This document shows, in pieces, positions 29,416 through 39,786 of a DNA stretch of 64,000 nt. Position 1 is the stretch's first letter, and each line of letters begins with the position of its first letter. This stretch comes from Roseomonas genomospecies 6 (GTDB lineage: Bacteria > Pseudomonadota > Alphaproteobacteria > Azospirillales > Azospirillaceae), in contig NZ_QOKW01000013.1 of the NCBI RefSeq assembly GCF_008365375.1, positions 118,652 to 182,651 of the forward strand, read 5' to 3'. The notes under the pieces are model-generated. The model was not told the DNA's origin. It saw nothing but the letters and a program-made list of their open reading frames with translations, and searched no databases. The translations under genes were made by a program, and so were the position numbers.

Positions 29416-29448
29416 TAACCGCAACGATGCACCGGCAGCACCATGCCG

Positions 29449-29491
29449 AACGGGCCGTTCCCCACACCGGGGGACGGCCCGTTTTCTTTTT
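29449..29491 (+). terminator. Strong Rho-independent terminator
   Basis: The arms at 29449-29463 and 29469-29483 pair over 15 positions with one G-T wobble around a 5-base loop, followed by TTTTCTTTTT. It ends the transcript of the small exported peptide. Confidence 0.92.
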
Positions 29492-29672
29492 GGCGCCTTT
29501 GCGGGGAAAGCCGAAGACGCGGCGTCAGGATATCGAGACTTTCCTGTAATCAAGCTGTGCGCTTCTGTCTCGCGAAAGATTTCGCCGCAAGGAGTGCCGC
29601 GAATCCAGCGGTGATGTACCGCGTCTCCACGGGCGTTCGGCCCCACGAAGCGTCAACGGCGTGGAGGTACTC

Positions 29673-30248
29673 TTGCAGACTCACCATGAACACGAGAACG
29701 GTTTCGGCGCGGCCTGTTGCGGCAGCCCTCGGCATAATTCCCGCCGGACCTTTCTGAAGATCGCCAGCCTGGGCGCCGGCGCCGCTCTGATGGCGCCCCT
29801 GATCCCCGTCCCCGCCCGTGCGGGCAGCAATGTCGAGGCGCTGCTGCTCTCCTGCATGGATTACCGGCTGGTGGACGACACCGCCCGCTACATGGACGGG
29901 CGCGGGCTGACCGACAATTACGACCATGTGGTTCTGGCCGGCGCATCGCTCGGCGCCTTGACCGATCGGAAGAAGGCGTGGGGCGAAGCGTTCTGGGATC
30001 ATGTGGCGGTCGCCAGGCAGTTGCACCGGATCAAGCGCGTGATGGTCCTGGACCATCGCGACTGCGGCGCCTACCGCGTCTTCCTGGGGCCGGACGTGGC
30101 GTCCGACCCGGGGAAGGAAACCGCGGTCCACGCGGCACAACTCCGTGCGCTCGGCACCGAGATCAAGGCGCGTCACCCCGATCTGGAGGTGGAGTTGCTG
30201 TTGATGGCTCTGGACGGCAGCGTCGAGGTCATCGCCGAGGCGGCCTGA
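29673..30248 (+). CDS. Tat-exported beta-carbonic-anhydrase-like protein
   Basis: The product is 191 residues. A His/Cys-containing N-terminus precedes a twin-arginine signal (SRRTFLK, 23-29) and a hydrophobic region ending in PARAGS, so it is exported folded. The zinc motifs of beta-carbonic anhydrases are present: CMDYR (61-65, CxDxR) and HRDC (128-131, HxxC). It is short for an active enzyme (usually above 200), and the family branch is often called carbonic-anhydrase-like. The start is uncertain: a TTG at 29673 has a GGAGG site five bases upstream, and a GTG at 29661 is the alternative. A strong hairpin follows the gene. Confidence 0.75.
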   Translation: MQTHHEHENGFGAACCGSPRHNSRRTFLKIASLGAGAALMAPLIPVPARAGSNVEALLLSCMDYRLVDDTARYMDGRGLTDNYDHVVLAGASLGALTDRKKAWGEAFWDHVAVARQLHRIKRVMVLDHRDCGAYRVFLGPDVASDPGKETAVHAAQLRALGTEIKARHPDLEVELLLMALDGSVEVIAEAA

Positions 30249-30292
30249 GGCGCCTTCGAATGTCCACGATCGGAGAACGGTCGCGGATTCCG

Positions 30293-30334
30293 CGGCGCCG
30301 GAGCATCGGACGATCCGTGCTCCGGCGCCGTTAT
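30293..30334 (+). terminator. Hairpin terminator after the carbonic-anhydrase-like gene
   Basis: A perfect 13-bp stem has arms at 30293-30305 and 30318-30330. The 12-base loop can itself pair over four positions. The following TTATG is only weakly T-rich, so it may act as a pause, RNA-stabilising hairpin or terminator. Confidence 0.6.
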
Positions 30335-30495
30335 GATTCGTATGCGAAATAGTCGGTTGAGGCGCGCTCGTCCATTTGGTAAATGCAAGGTAAGGATGTG
30401 GCCGGCGGGGTGGCGGGGCACCGTTGCCGCGAATGGGGCGGCTTGCATCCAACCCGGGGCGCCGTCCCCTTCCGCCGCGCATCACCGGGCTGTCG

Positions 30496-33396
30496 ATGAG
30501 CATTCTCACACGCCTCGTCCTGCTTGTTCTCCTTGCCAGCCTTCCGGCCATCGGCCTGCTGGCGCACAACAGCCTGACCGCGATCGAGGCGGGCGAACGG
30601 CAGGCCGAGACGGAGGCCCGCCGCCTTCTGACGCTGATCCAGGACGAGCAGCAGCGTGTGGTGGAAGGCATGCGCGGCGTGCTGGTGACGGTGGCCGAAA
30701 TGGCCCCGAGGCTCGCCACCGATCCGCAGCAGTGCTCCAGCATCCTCGACCGGCTGCGCAACCGGCTGCCGCGGGTGAAGGGCATCGCGCTGACCGATCT
30801 CGACGGCTCCGTCCGCTGCGCCAGCGATGCCAAGATGAACGGTCTGGAGGTGGCCGCCATGCCGCACATCCGCATGGCGCTGCACGGGCAGAGGTTCGTC
30901 GTCGGCGATTACGCGGTGCGGCGGCTGGACGGGCGCCCCGTGCTGCCCTTCGCGGCTCCTTACACCGACGCGGCGGGGCGGATGGCGGGGGTGGTGTCGA
31001 TCGCGCTGGACGCCGGCTGGCTGCGCGACTATCTGGCGGAAAAGCCGCTGCCGCCGAACGCCATGCTGGTGCTGGCCGACCGCAACGGCACCTTGCTGGG
31101 CCACTTCCCCGGCGGCGACCAGCGGGTGGGGCAACCGCTTCCCGAACCGCTGATGGGCCTGCTGCGGGCGCCGTCTGAGGGCGTGGCCGAAATGCCCGGC
31201 CTGGACGGGGAGGCGCGGATACTCGCCTACGCCCCGGTGGATCAGAAGGTCCGCGACCTGTTCGTGGCGGTCGGGCTGGACCGGGGGCAGGCGTTGCTCC
31301 CCGTCACCGCGGCGGCGCAGCGGAGCGCCTTCCTGCTGGCGCTGGCCGCCGCGCTGTCGCTGGCCGCCGCCTGGATCGGGGTGCGCCTGTTCGTGCTGCG
31401 CCCGGTGGCCCGGCTGAAGCGGGTGGTGGAGCGCTGGAGCGCCGGGGACCGGGAGGCGCGGATCGGGCGTCCGCAGGACCGGTCGGAAATCGGCGCGCTG
31501 GGCCGCGCCTTCGACGCCATGGCGGACGAGCTTCAGGCGCGGGAGCACGCACGCGACGCCGCCCACGCCGCCGAGCACCGCATGGCCGCGATCCTCGCCG
31601 CGTCCACCGACGCGGTGGTGGAGTTGGACCGCGAGGGCCGCGTGACCTTCGCCAACGAGCGGGCCGCACGCCTGTTCGGCGACGGCGGGGACCTGTCGGG
31701 CCGCTCCTTCGCCGGCCTGCTGCCGGCCGGTGCCGTGGAGCCCTTCACGGAGCGTCTGCGCGACGCGCTCGACCGGCGTGAGCCGGAGGAACTTGAAATC
31801 CGGCTGGACGGCGGCGACGAATGGCACGCGCTGCGCCTGTTCGCCACCGGCGACCGGCTGGCCGTCTATATCCAGGACGTGACCCGCCGCAAGCAGGACG
31901 AACGCGCGATCCGGCGGGCGGTGGAGCGCCACCGTTCCCTGCTGGAGACCGCCGCCGACGCGATCCTTCTGGTGGACGCGAACGGCACGGTGCACACCTT
32001 CAACCGCGGTGCGGAGCGCATCTTCGGCCACAGCCCCGCCGATGCGGTCGGCAGCGACGTGCGCCGGTTCATTCCGGACGGCCTCCTTCCGGAGAAGCTG
32101 GCGCCGGAAGGGCTGGCCGAGGGCGCCGCGCGGGAGGTGGAGGGGCGCCGCCGCGACGGCCTGACGGTTCCGCTGGAATTGTCGCTGTCGGCCTGGAGCG
32201 ACGGCGGCGACCGCTTCTTCACCGCCATCCTGCGCGACATCACCGAGCGCAAGCGCACCGAGTCGGCCTTGCGCCGCGCCAAGGACCAGGCGGAGCGGGC
32301 CAACCGGGCCAAGTCGCGCTTCCTCGCCGCCGCCAGCCACGACCTGCGACAGCCGGTGCAGTCGCTGTTCTTCCTCACCTCCGCGTTGGCCGAACAGACC
32401 CGCGGGAGTTCCGGCCACGGCACGCTGAAGACCATGCAGCAGGCGCTGGAGGCGTTGAAACGCCTGCTCGACGGGTTGCTGGACATCTCCAAGCTCGACG
32501 CCGGGGTGGTGGAGCCGGTGTCCACCACCGTTCCGATCCAGCCCATCCTCGAACGTCTGGCCGCCGAATACGCGCCGGAGGCGGCGCGGCGCGGCCTGAC
32601 CCTGCGCGTCGTTCCGACCTCGCTGCACGCGCGCAGCGACCCCATGCTGCTGGAGCGGGTCGTCCGCAACCTTCTGGACAACGCGCTGCGCTACACGGAA
32701 CGGGGCGGGGTGCTGCTGGGCGTGCGGCGGTCGCGCCGCCGCTTCCACCTCGCCGTGTGCGACAGCGGGACCGGCATCCCGCCCGACCGCCAGGAGGAGA
32801 TCTTCGAGGAGTTCACCCAGCTCGGCAACCCGGAGCGCGACCGGGAGAAGGGGCTGGGCCTCGGCCTCGCCATCGTGCGGCGGCTGTGCGCGCTTCTCGG
32901 CCATCCCGTCGCCCTGCGGTCGCGGCCCGGCCACGGTTCCGTCTTCCTGGTCACCGTGCCCGCCGCCGAGCCTCCCCGTCCCGTTCCGGCGACGGTTCCC
33001 GCGGTTGGCATGACGGAGGGCGGCGGGTCTCGCCTCGTCCTGGTGATCGACGACGAGGTCATCATCCTGATGGGGCTGCGCGCCATGCTGGAGGGCTGGG
33101 GCTACGAGGTCATCGCCGCCACCGCGGGGGATGAGGCGATCGGCCTGCTGGAGAAGGCCGGGCGCTGCCCCGACGTGATCCTGGCCGATTACCGGCTGCG
33201 CAACGGCAAGACCGGGCCGGAGGCCCTGCGCGCCATTCACGCCCATTGCCGGACGCCGATCCCCAGCATCATCCTGACCGGCGACACCGCCCCCGAGCGC
33301 ATCGTGGAGGCCCAGCGCAGCGGCTTCGCCATCCTGCACAAGCCGGTGTCGTCCCATCACCTGAAGCAGGTGGTGGCCGAAGCCGGGCGCCGCTGA
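30496..33396 (+). CDS. Hybrid sensor histidine kinase/response regulator
   Basis: The product is 966 residues from MSILTRLVLLVLLASLPAIG. It has a first membrane helix (5-24), an extracytoplasmic Cache-like sensor to about 270, a second helix (277-302), HAMP (to 355), and two PAS domains (about 360-465 and 475-590). The kinase has His615 in ASHDLRQPV, N-box RNLLDNALRYTERGG and G-boxes CDSGTGIPPD and GLGLGLAIVRR. The C-terminal receiver has Asp898 in ILADYRL. The upstream in-frame ATG is rejected because it has no membrane-protein start. No partner gene is adjacent, so its output must go through another phosphotransfer or regulator protein. Confidence 0.92.
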   Translation: MSILTRLVLLVLLASLPAIGLLAHNSLTAIEAGERQAETEARRLLTLIQDEQQRVVEGMRGVLVTVAEMAPRLATDPQQCSSILDRLRNRLPRVKGIALTDLDGSVRCASDAKMNGLEVAAMPHIRMALHGQRFVVGDYAVRRLDGRPVLPFAAPYTDAAGRMAGVVSIALDAGWLRDYLAEKPLPPNAMLVLADRNGTLLGHFPGGDQRVGQPLPEPLMGLLRAPSEGVAEMPGLDGEARILAYAPVDQKVRDLFVAVGLDRGQALLPVTAAAQRSAFLLALAAALSLAAAWIGVRLFVLRPVARLKRVVERWSAGDREARIGRPQDRSEIGALGRAFDAMADELQAREHARDAAHAAEHRMAAILAASTDAVVELDREGRVTFANERAARLFGDGGDLSGRSFAGLLPAGAVEPFTERLRDALDRREPEELEIRLDGGDEWHALRLFATGDRLAVYIQDVTRRKQDERAIRRAVERHRSLLETAADAILLVDANGTVHTFNRGAERIFGHSPADAVGSDVRRFIPDGLLPEKLAPEGLAEGAAREVEGRRRDGLTVPLELSLSAWSDGGDRFFTAILRDITERKRTESALRRAKDQAERANRAKSRFLAAASHDLRQPVQSLFFLTSALAEQTRGSSGHGTLKTMQQALEALKRLLDGLLDISKLDAGVVEPVSTTVPIQPILERLAAEYAPEAARRGLTLRVVPTSLHARSDPMLLERVVRNLLDNALRYTERGGVLLGVRRSRRRFHLAVCDSGTGIPPDRQEEIFEEFTQLGNPERDREKGLGLGLAIVRRLCALLGHPVALRSRPGHGSVFLVTVPAAEPPRPVPATVPAVGMTEGGGSRLVLVIDDEVIILMGLRAMLEGWGYEVIAATAGDEAIGLLEKAGRCPDVILADYRLRNGKTGPEALRAIHAHCRTPIPSIILTGDTAPERIVEAQRSGFAILHKPVSSHHLKQVVAEAGRR

Positions 33397-33432
33397 GGGC
33401 GTCCCGGCTCCTCCCGGCTCCTGCGGTGTCGC

Positions 33433-34719
33433 CTACCGGGCCTGCACCAGCGCGTGGCGCTTGCGCCCGGCGGACAGGCGGATGCGGCCTTCGCTGTCCA
33501 GGTTTGCGCTGCCCAGGTCCGTCAGGGTGAGCAGCGCCGCCTCGTCGGTGACCGGGGTGCCGTTCACCCGCGCGCCTCCGTCGCGGATCAGCCGCCGCGC
33601 CGCCCCCTTGGAATCGGCCAGCCCGGCGGCGGCCAGCAGATCGGCCAGCCGGACCCCGGCGGCGAGATCGGCGCGGGCGATCTCCACCGTGGGCAGACCG
33701 CCGCCGGCTCCGTCCTCCTCGAAGACGCGGCGGGCGGTTTCCCCGGCCTGGACCGCGGCCTTCGCCCCGTGGCAGAGGGTGGTGGCCTCATGGGCGAGGA
33801 TCTTCTTGGCCTCGTTGATCTCCGACCCCTGGAGCGCTTCCAGCCGGGCGATCTCGTCCAGCGGCAGTTCGGTGAACAGCCGCAGGAAGCGGCCCACGTC
33901 CGCGTCCTCCGTGTTGCGCCAGAACTGCCAGAAGTCGTGCGGGCTGCGCCGGTCGGCGTTCAGCCACACCGCCCCCGCCGCCGTCTTGCCCATCTTGGCG
34001 CCCGACGCGGTGGTCAGCAGGGGGGTGGTCAGGCCGAACAGCTCGGTCCCGTCCACGCGGCGGGCCAGCTCGATCCCGTTGACGATGTTGCCCCACTGGT
34101 CCGACCCGCCCATCTGCAACCGGCACCCCTGGCGGCGAGACAGCTCCAGGAAGTCGAAGGCCTGGAGGATCATGTAGTTGAACTCCAGGAAAGTCAGCGG
34201 CTGCTCGCGGTCCAGCCGCAGCTTGACGGAATCGAAGCTCAGCATCCGGTTGACCGTGAAATGCCGCCCGATGTCGCGCAGCATGGGGATGTAGCGCAGC
34301 TCGTCCAGCCAGTCGGCGTTGTTGACCATGACGGCCCCGGTCGGCTTCTCGCCAAACGACAGGTACTGGGCGAAGGCCCGCCCGATGCCGGCCATGTTGG
34401 CGGCGATCTGGGCATCGTCCAGCATGGGGCGGCTGGTGTCGCGGAAGCTGGGATCGCCGATGCGCGTGGTCCCGCCGCCGATCAGCACGACGGGCCGGTT
34501 GCCGGTCTTCTGGAACCAGCGCAGCACCATGATCGACATCAGATGCCCGACATGCAGGCTGTCCGCCGTCGCGTCGAAACCGATGTAGGCGCCGACCGGC
34601 CCCTGGCGCAGCAGGGCGTCGAGGCCCGACAGGTCGCTGCCCTGGTGCAGGAATCCGCGCTCGTCGAGCACGCGCAGGAAGTCGGACTGGAAGGGACTGG
34701 AAGCGGCGAGGGTCGCCAT
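33433..34719 (-). CDS. tyrS: Tyrosyl-tRNA synthetase
   Basis: TyrRS charges tRNA-Tyr with tyrosine in the cytosol. The product is 428 residues, typical for the TyrS class. It has the [16 protein letters not shown] segment with the HIGH-like HVGH, the tRNA/ATP-binding GGSDQWGNI, and KMGKT in place of KMSKS. A C-terminal S4-like RNA-binding domain follows ([16 protein letters not shown]). The start [14 protein letters not shown] is an ATG at 34717-34719. It converges with the hybrid kinase gene at its 3' end. No T-box leader is seen, as expected in this phylum. Confidence 0.97.
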   Translation of the reverse strand: MATLAASSPFQSDFLRVLDERGFLHQGSDLSGLDALLRQGPVGAYIGFDATADSLHVGHLMSIMVLRWFQKTGNRPVVLIGGGTTRIGDPSFRDTSRPMLDDAQIAANMAGIGRAFAQYLSFGEKPTGAVMVNNADWLDELRYIPMLRDIGRHFTVNRMLSFDSVKLRLDREQPLTFLEFNYMILQAFDFLELSRRQGCRLQMGGSDQWGNIVNGIELARRVDGTELFGLTTPLLTTASGAKMGKTAAGAVWLNADRRSPHDFWQFWRNTEDADVGRFLRLFTELPLDEIARLEALQGSEINEAKKILAHEATTLCHGAKAAVQAGETARRVFEEDGAGGGLPTVEIARADLAAGVRLADLLAAAGLADSKGAARRLIRDGGARVNGTPVTDEAALLTLTDLGSANLDSEGRIRLSAGRKRHALVQAR

Positions 34720-34954
34720 CTCGAAAATCTCCGGAAGGGAAGGGCCGCGTCCCGGAGATCATCTGTCGAAGCACATGCCGCCGGTCCGCGGCGGCATGGT
34801 TCAATTGGTCAAGACCGAACGCGCCGCCCTATGGGAGCAGCGTATAATAGCGGCAGGCGTGGTGCGGGCGCGTCGTCATGGCGGGAAAGCTAGGCATCCG
34901 GCGGCGTGCCGTCAAGGGACTCGTGCCTTTCAAAGTGGCAGGAAGAGCGTAAAC

Positions 34955-34969
34955 GTTCTCTTTACGTTC
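34955..34969 (+). promoter_or_regulatory. SOS box (LexA site, GTTC-N7-GTTC)
   Basis: GTTC at 34955-34958 and GTTC at 34966-34969 are separated by exactly seven bases, the direct-repeat LexA site of alphaproteobacteria. It lies 27 bases upstream of the radical SAM gene start, in a position to block transcription. Confidence 0.75.
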
Positions 34970-34996
34970 CTTCATTCCGCCGGTATCCTCCCCCTT

Positions 34997-36073
34997 ATGG
35001 ATGAGATCCCGCGACAGGCCCTGAAAGGACGGGGGGCGATCAGCAACGCGACCTCCCGTTACGAGCGGGAGACGCGGGTGCTGGCGGACGACGGCTGGGG
35101 TGAGAACGACGCCGTGACGGAGACCGTCCCGACGCAGGTCTTCGACGACACGGCCCGCTCGATCCTGTCCAGGAACAACTCGCCCGACGTCATCTTCGAA
35201 CGGTCGGTGAATCCGTACCGGGGGTGCGAGCACGCCTGCGTCTATTGCTTCGCCCGCCCGACCCACGCCTATCTCGGCCTGTCGCCGGGGCTGGATTTCG
35301 AGACGAAGATCTTCCGCAAGGCCCGGGCGGCGGAGCTTCTGGCGGCGGAGCTGCGCGCCAAGTCCTACCGCTGCCAGCCGCTGGCGCTGGGGGCCAACAC
35401 CGATCCCTACCAGCCCATCGAGCGGGAGCAGCGCATCACCCGCGCGGTGCTGGAGGTCTGCCGCGACTTCAACCAGCCGGTGATGATCATCACGAAGTCG
35501 GCGCTGGTCCTGCGCGACCTGGACATACTGGCGCCCATGGCGGAAAAGGGGCTGCTGAACGTCGCCCTGTCCATCACCACGCTCGACCGCGATCTGGCGC
35601 GCCGGCTGGAGCCGCGGGCCAGCACGCCCGCCCGGCGGCTGGACGCCATGCGGGAACTCACCGCCGCCGGGGTGCCTGTAGCCGTGCTGGCGAGCCCCAT
35701 GATCCCGGCGCTGAACGACCACGAGCTGGAAGCGATCCTCACCGCGGCGGCGGAGGCCGGGGCGACCCAGGCCAACTACATCCTGCTGCGCCTGCCCCTG
35801 GAGATCGCCGATCTGTTCGAGGAGTGGCTGCGCGAGCATGCCCCCAACCGCGCCGACCGCGTGCTGAGCCTGATGCGCCAGTGCCGGGAGGGCGAACTGT
35901 ACACATCCCGGTTCGGCACCCGCATGAAGGGCTCAGGCCCGGTCGCCGAACTGCTGTCCAAACGCTTCAAGCTGGCCTGCAAGCGTCTCGGCCTGAACGC
36001 CCGCGATGCCGATCTGAACTGCGCCGACTTCAGGCCCCCTCCGGCGCCCGGCGATCAACTGACGCTGCTGTGA
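34997..36073 (+). CDS. PA0069-family radical SAM protein
   Basis: The product is 358 residues from MDEIPRQALKGRGAISNATS. The radical SAM cluster motif is CxxxCxxC at 77, 81 and 84 (RGCEHACVYC). It is followed by typical family landmarks: ANTDPYQPIER, ITKSALVLRDLDIL and YTSRFGTRMKGSGPVAELL. The family is related to spore photoproduct lyase and is often annotated as a DNA-repair photolyase-like protein; its reaction is unknown. The SOS box just upstream supports a DNA-damage role. The ATG at 34997 is preferred because upstream in-frame sequence includes the SOS site. It converges with the sigma-54 activator gene after 24 bases. Confidence 0.88.
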   Translation: MDEIPRQALKGRGAISNATSRYERETRVLADDGWGENDAVTETVPTQVFDDTARSILSRNNSPDVIFERSVNPYRGCEHACVYCFARPTHAYLGLSPGLDFETKIFRKARAAELLAAELRAKSYRCQPLALGANTDPYQPIEREQRITRAVLEVCRDFNQPVMIITKSALVLRDLDILAPMAEKGLLNVALSITTLDRDLARRLEPRASTPARRLDAMRELTAAGVPVAVLASPMIPALNDHELEAILTAAAEAGATQANYILLRLPLEIADLFEEWLREHAPNRADRVLSLMRQCREGELYTSRFGTRMKGSGPVAELLSKRFKLACKRLGLNARDADLNCADFRPPPAPGDQLTLL

Positions 36074-36097
36074 CCGTCCCGGCGCCGGAGCGCGCGG

Positions 36098-37525
<1,428 letters not shown>

Positions 37526-37552
37526 GGCCCATCTCCCGGTCGATCCACGCTC

Positions 37553-37592
37553 TGTCAATATTCTGAACACTCTTTGTCAAAATTCCGCACAC
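37553..37592. promoter_or_regulatory. Paired TGT-N11-ACA repeats, candidate activator sites
   Basis: Two 18-base copies, TGTCAATATTCTGAACAC (37553) and TGTCAAAATTCCGCACAC (37575), agree at 15 positions and are 22 bases apart, two helical turns. Each has the form TGT-N11-ACA, as for enhancer sites of NtrC-family activators. They lie about 130-170 bases upstream of the sigma-54 promoter. Confidence 0.6.
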
Positions 37593-37721
37593 GGCGAAAG
37601 CCCTGATTTGTCGGGCTGAGCGCGGTTCGGGGTGGTCCGATGTCCGGAATCACGACCATTCCGCTTGCCGACATGCCCGCCCGGCTGGCGCAACCCTTTC
37701 CATAGCAACGATTTTCACTCC

Positions 37722-37737
37722 TGGCACGCCCCTTGCT
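37722..37737 (+). promoter_or_regulatory. Consensus sigma-54 promoter
   Basis: TGGCAC (37722-37727), five bases, TTGCT (37733-37737): the -24 GG and -12 GC are separated by exactly 10 bases, matching the consensus. It is 88 bases before the first gene of the beta-hydroxy-acid operon and faces it. Confidence 0.9.
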
Positions 37738-37825
37738 ATTGTTGCTTCAAGAAAATATGGGCTTGACGGACAATCGGCCACGCAGCCGTTGACGCCGCAT
37801 CCCTTCAGGGAGGAAAGCACAGGGC

Positions 37826-38737
37826 ATGGCACGCCAGCGTATTGGAATCATCGGCGCCGGGCTGATGGGGCACGGGATCGCGCAGGTCTTCGCCGCCGCC
37901 GGTCACCGCGTCGATGTGCAGGAGCCCGATCCCGACCGGCGGGCCGGGATCGTCGATCATGTCCGCCGCAACCTCCAGGGGCTGGGTTTGGACATCGCCG
38001 CCGCGGAGCGGATTCGGCCCTGCGAAACGCTGGATGATGCGGTCGCAAACGCGGACGTCGTCATCGAGGCGGTTCCGGAGGACCTGGAGCTCAAGCAGCG
38101 GATCTTCGCGGCGGTCGAGGCCGTGGCACCGCCCCATGCGCTCCTGGCGAGCAACACGTCGGTGATCCCGATCACCCGGATCATGGAACCGCTCCGGGAC
38201 AAGTCACGCGCCATGGGCACCCATTGGTGGAATCCGCCCTACCAGATCCCGCTGGTCGAGGTGATCCAGACCGCCGACACGGACGACGCGGCGGTTGCCG
38301 CGATGATCGGTCTCCTGGCCTCGGTCGGCAAGATGCCGGTGCATGTGCGCAAGGACGTCCCCGGCTTCATCGGCAACCGCCTGCAACACGCGCTCTGGCG
38401 CGAGGCGATCGCCCTCGTCCAAAACGGCGTGTGCGACGCCGAGACGGTGGACGCCGTGGTCAAGGCCAGCTTCGGGCGGCGCCTTGCCGTTCTGGGGCCG
38501 CTGGAGAACGCCGACCTCGTCGGCACGGATCTGACCCTCGCGGTGCATGGGCACGTCCTGCCGGACCTCGACCGGACGCCCGGACCGCTGCCCCTGTTGC
38601 GCGACCTCGTCGCGTCGGGGCGGCTCGGCATGAAATCCGGCGCCGGCTTCCGGACCTGGACGGACGCGCAGCGGACCGAGACCCACGCACGCCTGTCCGC
38701 CCACCTCCGGCGGCTGGACAACATCGAGCGCGCGTGA
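37826..38737 (+). CDS. 3-hydroxyacyl-CoA dehydrogenase-family protein (beta-hydroxy acid dehydrogenase)
   Basis: The product is 303 residues with the NAD-binding GIIGAGLMGHGIAQVFAAAG at 7-26 and a catalytic His in GTHWWNPPYQIPLVEVI. The C-terminal dimerisation domain (KDVPGFIGNRLQHALWREAI) is shared with L-carnitine dehydrogenase, lambda-crystallin and FHMPC dehydrogenase rather than with fatty-acid beta-oxidation enzymes. It probably oxidises a free beta-hydroxy acid to the beta-keto acid. It is the first gene behind the sigma-54 promoter. The next gene encodes a beta-keto acid cleavage enzyme, which would take its product. Its substrate is unproven; carnitine is one candidate. Confidence 0.82.
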   Translation: MARQRIGIIGAGLMGHGIAQVFAAAGHRVDVQEPDPDRRAGIVDHVRRNLQGLGLDIAAAERIRPCETLDDAVANADVVIEAVPEDLELKQRIFAAVEAVAPPHALLASNTSVIPITRIMEPLRDKSRAMGTHWWNPPYQIPLVEVIQTADTDDAAVAAMIGLLASVGKMPVHVRKDVPGFIGNRLQHALWREAIALVQNGVCDAETVDAVVKASFGRRLAVLGPLENADLVGTDLTLAVHGHVLPDLDRTPGPLPLLRDLVASGRLGMKSGAGFRTWTDAQRTETHARLSAHLRRLDNIERA

Positions 38738-38801
38738 CCGGGCGACCGCCGGACCCTCACCCCCTCATCCTATTCGTGCCGGACACACAGGAAACCCACA
38801 C

Positions 38802-39740
38802 ATGGCCGCACCACAGAAGAAGGTCATCATCAGTTGCGCGCTGACGGGGTCGATCCACACCCCGACCATGTCGGACGCGCTGCCGGTGACGCCCGACGAG
38901 ATCGTCGAGCAGGGAGTCGGCGCCGCCGAAGCCGGAGCGGCGATCCTGCACCTGCACGCCCGCGATCCCCGCACCGGCCAGCCGACGCCGGACCCGGCGG
39001 TGTTCATGCAGTTCCTGCCGCGCCTCAAGCAGTCGACCGACGCGGTGCTCAACATCACCACCGGCGGGTCGCTGAACATGACGGTGCAGGAGCGCCTCGC
39101 CGCTCCGCTCCAGGCCCAGCCGGAGATGTGCTCCCTCAACATGGGCTCGATGAACTTCGGCATCTTCCCGCTGGCGGACCGCTACAAGGACTGGAAGCAC
39201 GATTGGGAGGAGCCCTATCTGCGCGGCACGGACGACTTCATCTTCCGCAACACCTTCCGCGACATCGCCTACATCCTGGAGCATCTGGGGGAGGGCTGCG
39301 GCACGCGGTTCGAGTTCGAGTGCTACGACGTCGGGCACCTGTACAACCTCGCGCATTTCGTGGATCGCGGGCTGGTGAAGCCGCCCTTCTTCGTCCAGAC
39401 GATCTTCGGCATTCTCGGCGGCATCGGCGCGGAGCAGCGCAACCTCCTCTTCATGCGCGAGACCGCCGACCGGCTGTTCGGCACGGATTACGAATGGTCG
39501 GTTCTGGCGGCGGGCCGTCACCAGATCCCCTTCACGACCATGGCCGCCGTCATGGGGGGCAACGTCCGGGTCGGGCTGGAGGACAGCCTGTACCTCAGCA
39601 AGGGCCGGCTGGCCCGGAACAGCGCGGAGCAGGTGGCAAAGATCCGCCGCATTCTGGAGGAACTGTCGCTGGAGGTCGCCACCCCCGCCGAGGCGCGTGC
39701 CATGCTCGCCCTCAAGGGCGCCGACCGGGTGGCCTTCTGA
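38802..39740 (+). CDS. Beta-keto acid cleavage enzyme (BKACE, DUF849)
   Basis: The product is 312 residues. BKACE enzymes are Zn2+ TIM barrels that react a beta-keto acid with acetyl-CoA to give acetoacetate and a CoA ester. The zinc-binding HxH is in AAILHLHARD. Other family features are LNITTGGSLNMTVQERLAAP, FECYDVGHLYNLAHF and GGNVRVGLEDSLYLSKGRLA. The specificity pocket cannot be assigned from sequence alone. It sits between a beta-hydroxy acid dehydrogenase and a 3-hydroxybutyrate dehydrogenase-like SDR, an order that matches the expected chemistry. An AGGAA ribosome site precedes the ATG. Confidence 0.88.
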   Translation: MAAPQKKVIISCALTGSIHTPTMSDALPVTPDEIVEQGVGAAEAGAAILHLHARDPRTGQPTPDPAVFMQFLPRLKQSTDAVLNITTGGSLNMTVQERLAAPLQAQPEMCSLNMGSMNFGIFPLADRYKDWKHDWEEPYLRGTDDFIFRNTFRDIAYILEHLGEGCGTRFEFECYDVGHLYNLAHFVDRGLVKPPFFVQTIFGILGGIGAEQRNLLFMRETADRLFGTDYEWSVLAAGRHQIPFTTMAAVMGGNVRVGLEDSLYLSKGRLARNSAEQVAKIRRILEELSLEVATPAEARAMLALKGADRVAF

Positions 39741-39786
39741 ACGGCAAGACGCTCCAACGCCCCCCAACGCCCACAGAGGGACAGAG

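Noticed and set aside
30331..33360. Open frame of about 1000 codons antisense to the hybrid kinase
   Set aside because: Low-complexity Arg/Gln/Gly/His composition and complete overlap with a well-supported kinase.
34720..34996. T-box or other riboswitch upstream of tyrS
   Set aside because: No T-box motif or antiterminator fold is visible, and T-boxes are not expected in this phylum.
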